From an uncultured Clostridia bacterium (lineage in GTDB: Bacteria > Bacillota > Clostridia > Oscillospirales > Ruminococcaceae), in the NCBI GenBank assembly GCA_947589215.1, contig CANQCL010000002.1, positions 1-64,000 of the forward strand: a DNA stretch of 64,000 nt, read 5' to 3'. A program made the position numbers and the translations under genes. The notes under the pieces were generated by a model. It saw only the letters and a list, made by a program, of their open reading frames with translations, was not told the DNA's origin and searched no databases. Numbering within the stretch: position 1 is the stretch's first letter; each line of letters opens with the position of its first letter. Below are positions 58,921 through 64,000 of this stretch, piece by piece.

Positions 58921-58955
58921 AATGGACAGGGTTTTCCTGTCCATTTTTATTTATG
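58921..58955 (+). terminator. ispH-S1 terminator
   Basis: The perfect 9-bp stem ATGGACAGG/CCTGTCCAT (58922-58930 with 58936-58944) is followed by TTTTTATTT. Confidence 0.85.
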
Positions 58956-58959
58956 TTTC

Positions 58960-58988
58960 TTGACAAATTATATAATATGTGATATTAT
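58960..58988 (+). promoter_or_regulatory. Promoter of the ABC exporter leader
   Basis: TTGACA (58960-58965) and TATTAT (58983-58988) are separated by 17 bp, directly after the ispH-S1 terminator. The transcript should start near 58995. Confidence 0.75.
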
Positions 58989-59017
58989 AGCCTCAATATT
59001 TCAAGGGATGTGAAACT

Positions 59018-59071
59018 ATGTGCAAGGCAACTAACTCCAATAATTGTAAATGGGAGGGGGGCTTATTTTAA
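59018..59071 (+). CDS. 17-residue leader peptide or small peptide ahead of the ABC exporter
   Basis: ATG 59018 to TAA 59071 encodes MCKATNSNNCKWEGGLF. The ribosome binding site AAGGGATG (59003-59010) has good spacing. It is the first ORF after the promoter and ends ~45 nt before a terminator hairpin. This fits a regulatory leader peptide for ribosome-mediated attenuation, as for bmrB before the BmrCD exporter in B. subtilis. A secreted or modified Cys-containing peptide exported by the ABC pair is the other option; no maturation enzyme is nearby. Confidence 0.55.
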   Translation: MCKATNSNNCKWEGGLF

Positions 59072-59115
59072 CAGCTCTTATTAGTTATGCACAGAATATC
59101 TCTCTGGTGTATAGG

Positions 59116-59155
59116 GCGTAGTATGCTGTTTTGCGTGCTGCGTTTTTATTTTTTA
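59116..59155 (+). terminator. Leader terminator between the 17-codon ORF and the ABC genes
   Basis: An 11-bp stem with four G-U pairs (59116-59126 with 59133-59143), loop TGTTTT, is followed by a T-rich run TTTTTATTTTTT. Its position 130-165 nt after the promoter and before the exporter genes is that of an attenuator. The upstream TATGCAC/GTGTATA pairing (59096-59113) may compete with it. Confidence 0.6.
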
Positions 59156-59207
59156 ATAACATTTATTATCAATCAAACAAAGTCAAAACTAAAGAGGAGG
59201 GTTTTAT

Positions 59208-59249
59208 TTGACAATTAATTTAATGATAAATATTGTGAAACTGTATTAA
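59208..59249 (+). CDS. 13-residue mini-ORF in the ABC leader
   Basis: TTG 59208 to TAA 59249 encodes MTINLMINIVKLY. It has the strongest ribosome binding site in this leader (GAGGAGGG, 59194-59201) with 6-nt spacing. Its last codons overlap the hairpin CTGTAT/ATACAG (59241-59258). It may be a second leader peptide; chance cannot be excluded. A TTGACA at 59208 could also be part of a second, weaker promoter. Confidence 0.4.
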   Translation: MTINLMINIVKLY

Positions 59250-59303
59250 ATCATACAGTAAATGAAACACCAATCAAAAACAAGAGAAAACATTGGAGGT
59301 ATT

Positions 59304-61169
59304 ATGAGTAAAAAAGACAAAAATAAATCAGTAAAAGAACACTCAATTTTTTCTAACTTCATATATGTTTACAAATATGTATGGAAGTATAAAAAATCAA
59401 TGCTGATTTTGACGCTGTTGTGGATAGCGTCATGTGTATCTTTGAATTATATTTGGAACTTTACGTCAAAGTTTATTATTGATGATGTTATGGCAGGCGC
59501 TTCTGTCAGTTCGCTTATTGCAACTCTGATAATAGCGGGAGTGATAAGTGCAGTTACAAATTTCGGGGCTCAGGGAATTGATTATTTGTGGTGGCCGAGA
59601 GCACATTTCATTACTTTTAAATTTGTAACAAGATACAACCAAAAATTTATGACAATGAGATATGAACATCTCGAAAGACCAGAAATTCTTGACAAAGCTG
59701 AAAAGGCAAAAAAAGCTGCCGACTGGGGAGGCTCAGCAGGATTTTTAAATAATTCAAAAATTTTTATGCAGGATGCTGCAAATATTGTTGTTTCTGCGGT
59801 AATTATATGTACGCTTAATCCGCTTTTGCTTATTGTATTTACGGCTACCGGTCTTTTAAAGGCATATATGAATGTTAAAACCAAGAAAGAGGACAAAAGA
59901 CTTTGCTGGGATAATATGGCGCCTTTTAATCGTAAGATAAGGTATTTAGGTCAGGTTCAAAGCGACTTTTCATTCGCAAAGGACATAAGAATCTACAATA
60001 TGCGTTCTTTTCTGAAATCAAAGCATACTTCGGTAAATAATCAGGCACATAAGCTGTTTATAGGTCATAAAAACAGGTGGCTTAAATGGGAAATGAAAAA
60101 TTATGTGGTAACGCTTTTTGAAACTTTATTTCAGTATGGTTACTTGATTTTTATGCTTGTAAACGGCAATCTTGAGCTTGGAAACTTTGTATTATATTCA
60201 ACGATTATAAACAATTATACAATGTTTTTGAGAACGACATTTGTTATGTATTCTGAAATGAAACAGAATTCTATGGAAATAGATGATTTTCGTGACTTTG
60301 TAGACGATGACTCAACAAATGACGTTTCGGAAAACACAAAGCCTGTTCCAAAGGCAGACAGCTATGAAATCGAATTTAAAAATGTGTCGTTTAAGTATTA
60401 CGGTCAGGAAAAGTATGCTCTTAAAAATCTTAGCCTAAAACTGACGCCCGGTAAAACGCTTGCGATAGTCGGTTTAAACGGTGCGGGCAAGACAACATTT
60501 ATAAAGCTTCTGTGCAGAATATACGATGTAACAGAGGGGCAGATCCTTTTAAACGGAGTTGATGTAAGAGAGTATGACCGTTTGGATTATTTTAAGATAT
60601 TCAGCCCTGTATTTCAGAATGTCGAGATGTTTGCTCTTAATTTGGGTGAAAACGTCGCAATGCTTCCTGATAAGAGAGTGGAGAGTGACAAAACGGTCAG
60701 AGTTTTAAAGGCATCGGGACTTAGTGATAAACTGAAGTCAATGAAAGACGGTCTTAAAACTCAGATGACTAAGGTAATTTACGATGAGGGTATAGATTTA
60801 TCAGGCGGAGAAAAGCAAAAGCTGTCGCTTGCAAAGGCGCTTTACAAAGACGCTCCTATAGTTCTTTTAGATGAGCCGACAGCGGCTCTTGACCCGCTGG
60901 CTGAGTATGAGCTTTATCAGTCGTTTGATGAGATAATCAAGGGAAAGACCGCTGTCTATATTTCTCACAGACTTTCGTCTACAAGGTTCTGTGATAACAT
61001 TGCTATGTTTGAAAACGGCAGTCTTATTGAGTATGGCACTCACGACTCGCTTTTAAAAAGCGGAGGAGCTTATGCACATTTGTTTGAAGTGCAGGCTCAG
61101 TATTATAAGGAGGAGCAGAAGAAAAAAGAAATGGAGGCTTATGAAAGCGAGGTGGCTTTCAGTGAGTAA
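59304..61169 (+). CDS. ABC exporter half-transporter, subunit 1
   Basis: A 621-residue fused membrane-ATPase protein. The start is the ATG at 59304 behind TTGGAGGT; an ATG at 59262 lacks a binding site. The membrane domain covers residues ~25-330 with about six helices. The ATPase has Walker A GLNGAGKTTFIKLL near residue 395, the intact signature DLSGGEKQKLSLAKAL, Walker B IVLLDEPTAALDP and the H-loop SHRLSS. Its stop overlaps the start of subunit 2. Together they resemble heterodimeric drug or peptide exporters. The substrate is unknown. Confidence 0.9.
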   Translation: MSKKDKNKSVKEHSIFSNFIYVYKYVWKYKKSMLILTLLWIASCVSLNYIWNFTSKFIIDDVMAGASVSSLIATLIIAGVISAVTNFGAQGIDYLWWPRAHFITFKFVTRYNQKFMTMRYEHLERPEILDKAEKAKKAADWGGSAGFLNNSKIFMQDAANIVVSAVIICTLNPLLLIVFTATGLLKAYMNVKTKKEDKRLCWDNMAPFNRKIRYLGQVQSDFSFAKDIRIYNMRSFLKSKHTSVNNQAHKLFIGHKNRWLKWEMKNYVVTLFETLFQYGYLIFMLVNGNLELGNFVLYSTIINNYTMFLRTTFVMYSEMKQNSMEIDDFRDFVDDDSTNDVSENTKPVPKADSYEIEFKNVSFKYYGQEKYALKNLSLKLTPGKTLAIVGLNGAGKTTFIKLLCRIYDVTEGQILLNGVDVREYDRLDYFKIFSPVFQNVEMFALNLGENVAMLPDKRVESDKTVRVLKASGLSDKLKSMKDGLKTQMTKVIYDEGIDLSGGEKQKLSLAKALYKDAPIVLLDEPTAALDPLAEYELYQSFDEIIKGKTAVYISHRLSSTRFCDNIAMFENGSLIEYGTHDSLLKSGGAYAHLFEVQAQYYKEEQKKKEMEAYESEVAFSE

Positions 61170-62958
61170 GAAAAAAGTAAAGATAAGCGATTTAAAAAAG
61201 AGCTTTATAACATTAAAATATTTTTACAGTATTATATTTAGAAAATTTAAAAGCTACATAGTGTTCAATCTGATAGCGGCTGTTATGAGGTCTGTATATC
61301 CGTTATTTATAGTGTTTTTGCCAAAGCTGCTTATCGACGAATTCCAGTCGGGCAGAAATATAAAGCGTATGGTAATTATAACTCTAGTATTTGTAATAGC
61401 ATACATTATGGTTATGGCGATTGACTCATTTTGCACTCAGACATATCAGAAGAAGGTAGATGAGTTCACGAGATATTTTGAAATGCAGCACAAGCAGAAA
61501 TGTGCAGAGATGGATTTCGACCTAACGGAAGACCCCAAAATACTTGACCTAGCCTCAAAGGCTCAGAACGGTCTGGACTGGTACGGCGGAGTTGACGGCT
61601 TTATGACCCAATTTACAAATATGGTTTCTGGTTTTCTTTCTATTCTTTCAACAGGAGCGGTGCTGTTCACAGGTTCTGTGTGGGTTATTTTGATTTCAAT
61701 AACTGTTCTGGTTCTTAATTTTCTGATTACAAATAAATCAAAAAGCATTGTGAGAAAGCAAAATGAAGATACAGCAATTCTCGACAGAAAGCTCAACTAC
61801 AACTTTTGGCAGTCTTATGATTTTAAATATGGCAAGGACATAAGGCTTTATGATGCGTCGGATATGCTTATAAATAACTGTAATGAGGTCGCTGATGAAT
61901 TTATCGACGTAGTAAGAGTTGGAAACAATAAAATAGCAGGGCTGTCAGGTATCTCTTCTATTATTAATACTGTAAACAGTGTCGGAATGTACGGGATTTT
62001 AGGTTTAATGGCTATAAATAAGCTAATCACGATAGGTAATTTCACTATGTATGCTTCTGCGGCAAGTCAGTTTACAAACGGTATGATGTCAACAATTGGC
62101 TCTTTGCAAAATCTGTTTATGGTTTCTACATATTTGTATAACTATGTCGATTTTATGGGAATTAAAACAGATTCAGCGTTCGGAAACGACCTCATTGACA
62201 AAAACGGCAAGCATACTATTGAATTTAAAGATGTGTGGTTTAAATATCCGAGAACGGATAAGTATGTTCTGCAAGGCGTTAATATTAAGATAAACAGCGG
62301 TGAAAAGCTGTCTATTGTTGGGCTGAACGGAGCAGGCAAGACTACATTTATAAAGCTTCTATGCCGTTTGTACAAGGTAGACAAGGGAGAGATACTCATA
62401 GACGGCAAGAACATAAACAGTTACGATTTTGACGAGTATGAGTATCTTTTCTCGGTCGTGTTTCAGGATTTCAAGCTGTTTGCGTTTTCCATTAAAGAGA
62501 ATGTGTCTATAAGTGAGAACCCAAATGATGAAAGGGTACAGAATCTTTGTGAGAAGGTCGGGCTCGGAGATAAAATAGCCTCTTTGGATAAGGGTATTGA
62601 AACTTCGCTTTTCAGACAGTTTGACAAAGAGGGAATAGAGCCGTCGGGCGGCGAACAGCAAAAGATGAGTATTGCAAGAGCGTTATACAAAGATTCGCCA
62701 ATCGTTATTTTAGACGAGCCGACAGCGGCACTCGACCCTGTTGCAGAGTATGAAATATACAGGCAGTTCAACGGCTTTGTCGAGAGCAAAACGGCTATAT
62801 ATATTTCTCACAGGCTTTCAAGCTGCAGGTTTTGCGATAGAATAGCCGTATTCTCGGGAAACAATATCGCAGAATACGGAACACACGATGAGCTTGTGAG
62901 CATTGAAAACGGTATATATTCAAAAATGTGGAAAGCTCAGGCACAGTATTATGCTTAA
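61162..62958 (+). CDS. ABC exporter half-transporter, subunit 2
   Basis: A 598-residue partner of subunit 1. The start is placed at GTG 61162, overlapping the previous stop by 8 bp (GTGAGTAA) with GAGGTGG upstream; ATG 61141 behind GGAGG is a good alternative. It has a membrane domain of about six helices, then Walker A GLNGAGKTTFIKLL. The signature reads EPSGGEQQKMSIARAL, with Pro where Leu is usual. The end has Walker B VILDEPTAALDP and SHRLSS. The changed signature suggests the two ATP sites are not equal, as in other heterodimeric exporters. Confidence 0.9.
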   Translation: MSKKKVKISDLKKSFITLKYFYSIIFRKFKSYIVFNLIAAVMRSVYPLFIVFLPKLLIDEFQSGRNIKRMVIITLVFVIAYIMVMAIDSFCTQTYQKKVDEFTRYFEMQHKQKCAEMDFDLTEDPKILDLASKAQNGLDWYGGVDGFMTQFTNMVSGFLSILSTGAVLFTGSVWVILISITVLVLNFLITNKSKSIVRKQNEDTAILDRKLNYNFWQSYDFKYGKDIRLYDASDMLINNCNEVADEFIDVVRVGNNKIAGLSGISSIINTVNSVGMYGILGLMAINKLITIGNFTMYASAASQFTNGMMSTIGSLQNLFMVSTYLYNYVDFMGIKTDSAFGNDLIDKNGKHTIEFKDVWFKYPRTDKYVLQGVNIKINSGEKLSIVGLNGAGKTTFIKLLCRLYKVDKGEILIDGKNINSYDFDEYEYLFSVVFQDFKLFAFSIKENVSISENPNDERVQNLCEKVGLGDKIASLDKGIETSLFRQFDKEGIEPSGGEQQKMSIARALYKDSPIVILDEPTAALDPVAEYEIYRQFNGFVESKTAIYISHRLSSCRFCDRIAVFSGNNIAEYGTHDELVSIENGIYSKMWKAQAQYYA

Positions 62959-62967
62959 TATTTCTAG

Positions 62968-62998
62968 AACGCCCCAATTGGGGCGTTTATACTTTTTG
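62968..62998 (+). terminator. ABC exporter terminator
   Basis: The perfect 8-bp stem AACGCCCC/GGGGCGTT (62968-62975 with 62980-62987), loop AATT, is followed by TATACTTTTT. Confidence 0.75.
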
Positions 62999-63037
62999 AA
63001 TAAAATAAATAATAAAAAATAATTTTTTTTATAAAAC

Positions 63038-63066
63038 TTGACATTGAGACTTTGATATAATATAAT
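63038..63066 (+). promoter_or_regulatory. Promoter of the GH5 gene
   Basis: TTGACA (63038-63043) and TATAAT (63061-63066) are separated by 17 bp. A second TATAAT overlaps at 63056. The leader is about 55 nt. Confidence 0.75.
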
Positions 63067-63128
63067 CTAAAGCGTAAGTGTAAATATATAAATTTTTTGT
63101 ATATAAATATTTGAAGGTGGATGTATAA

Positions 63129-64000
63129 ATGAGAACTAAGAAAGTGTTTGCTTGTATATTAGCAACCTGTACAATGCTGGGTTCTTTGTCAATGCAGGGT
63201 ATATCAACTGTTACGGGAATGGCTGACGACGGAGTAATGCGTGACGATATGACAGCGCAGGACTATGCCGACGATATGGGACTTGGAATTAATTTGGGTA
63301 ATACAATGGAGGCATACTATCTTGACTTAAACAAACAATATTCTGGTGCGCAGTCTATAGGCAGAAATAAGCCTGAGAATTATGAAACCTGCTGGGGGGC
63401 TGTTGAAACTACTCAAGCAGCTATCAGAGGAATGAAAAATGTTGGCTTCAAAACTGTCAGAATACCTGTATATTGGGGCAACATGATGAAGGAAGACGGA
63501 ACATATACTATAAATTCAGAATATATAGGCAGAGTTAAGGAAATAGTAGATTACTGTCGTAATGCAGGAGTTTATGCTGTTATAAATATGCATCATTATG
63601 ATGAATTTGTAATAAGACATTTTTCAACCTTTGGAACTTTGGAAGAATGTGCTGAAACTGTCAAACATCTCTGGACGCAGATTGCAAATTATTTCAAAGA
63701 TTATTCTGATTATCTTATTTTTGAAGGCTTTAATGAATATTTAGGCGGCGGTCCTTATGAGCTTGATAAAAACGGTAAAATTGCACTCGACAGCAAAGGT
63801 GATGCTAAAATTCTTAATCTTTCCACTGAAGATGCTTACAAGTGGACAAATACTTTAAATCAGGCATTTGTAGACGCGGTAAGAGCTACCGGCGGAAATA
63901 ATGAAAAGAGAATGCTTGTTGTTTCAGGTTATTGGACAAATATTGACAACACGACCAAATCATCGTTCATTGTGCCCACTGATTCAGCTAAAGACAGATT
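63129..64000 (+). CDS. Secreted GH5 endoglucanase-like glycoside hydrolase (3' truncated)
   Basis: The ORF opens at ATG 63129 behind GAAGGTGG and runs off the window after 290 codons. Residues 1-~30 are a signal peptide (Arg/Lys start, CILATCTMLGSLSM core). The GH5 barrel then shows GLGINLGNTMEAYY, KTVRIPVYWG, INMHHYDE and FEGFNEYLGG, where Glu203 is the expected acid/base. The nucleophile Glu should lie beyond residue 290, outside the window. The likely activity is endo-beta-1,4-glucanase or a related beta-glucan/xyloglucan hydrolase. Dockerin or CBM modules cannot be judged from this part. Confidence 0.88.
   Translation, partial: MRTKKVFACILATCTMLGSLSMQGISTVTGMADDGVMRDDMTAQDYADDMGLGINLGNTMEAYYLDLNKQYSGAQSIGRNKPENYETCWGAVETTQAAIRGMKNVGFKTVRIPVYWGNMMKEDGTYTINSEYIGRVKEIVDYCRNAGVYAVINMHHYDEFVIRHFSTFGTLEECAETVKHLWTQIANYFKDYSDYLIFEGFNEYLGGGPYELDKNGKIALDSKGDAKILNLSTEDAYKWTNTLNQAFVDAVRATGGNNEKRMLVVSGYWTNIDNTTKSSFIVPTDSAKDR

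Noticed and set aside
58632-58922. Minus-strand Ser-rich ORF opposite the end of ispH-S1
   Set aside because: It is the antisense of the Glu-rich repeat (gaa/gag read as ttc/ctc), with no ribosome site or promoter.
1-64000. tRNA, rRNA, phage, transposon or integron features
   Set aside because: The intergenic gaps were read on both strands, and no cloverleaf, rRNA core, transposase, integrase or terminal repeat was found. A covariance search was not possible here.

Overview
The window looks like a chromosomal segment of a low-GC Gram-positive anaerobe of class Clostridia, most likely Ruminococcus-like (Oscillospirales). This rests on an IspH fused to ribosomal protein S1, the HprK, RapZ, WhiA and SpoIIIE-type genes, BspA-like leucine-rich-repeat surface proteins, a GH5 cellulase at the right edge, and strong GGAGG ribosome binding sites. 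Species cannot be fixed from the sequence alone. No rRNA, tRNA, CRISPR array, insertion sequence or prophage was seen. Most of the window is ordinary core chromosome, and the interest lies in small regulatory structures and gene fusions.

Layout. 1-1039: 3' end of a secreted LRR/Fn3 protein. 1250-5850: translation block rpsL-rpsG-fusA, then tuf on its own promoter. 5851-6373: tadA. 6421-11793 (minus strand): potABCD polyamine importer followed by a PRPP-synthetase-like gene. 12055-22541: long rightward run murD, two M42 peptidases, GNAT, a YnbB-like PLP enzyme, hprK, PHP phosphoesterase, murB, rapZ, whiA and a small membrane protein. 22626-33842: dnaE, an M16 peptidase pair, lgt, folD, rpsO, pnp. 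33980-39700: small membrane protein, recD2, comF, two subunits of a Na+-pumping decarboxylase, HD nucleotidase. 39778-44297 (minus strand): acn, a membrane protein, icd, rex. 44687-47007: tandem LRR proteins. 47303-58896: tepA, ylzJ-like, uppP, spoIIIE/ftsK, MBL hydrolase, DUF3006 protein, RpiR regulator, flavoprotein, cmk-plsC fusion, ispH-S1 fusion. 58960-62958: a heterodimeric ABC exporter behind a complex leader. 63129 to the end: 5' part of a GH5 endoglucanase.

Most notable findings. (1) The ABC exporter pair follows a strong promoter, a 17-codon ORF with a good ribosome binding site, an intrinsic terminator and a second mini-ORF. This is the layout of a leader-peptide attenuator. (2) A near-perfect Rex operator lies exactly on the -35 box of the acn-icd-rex operon promoter, which implies NADH/NAD+ control of the oxidative TCA branch with autoregulation of rex. 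(3) Three unrelated genes inside operons share one leader design: GGAGGA(A/T)TG, then a small hairpin, then exactly 12 nt, then the start codon. (4) Cytidylate kinase is fused to a PlsC acyltransferase, next to an IspH-S1 fusion with a long acidic tail.

How the genes work together. The segment joins translation (S12, S7, EF-G, EF-Tu, S15, S1), tRNA modification (TadA), possible EF-P modification factors (YnbB-like and YmfF/YmfH-like), wall and lipid synthesis (MurD, MurB, UppP, Lgt, PlsC, IspH), carbon and redox regulation (HprK, Rex, RpiR), and secreted polysaccharide-facing proteins typical of a fibre-degrading gut anaerobe.
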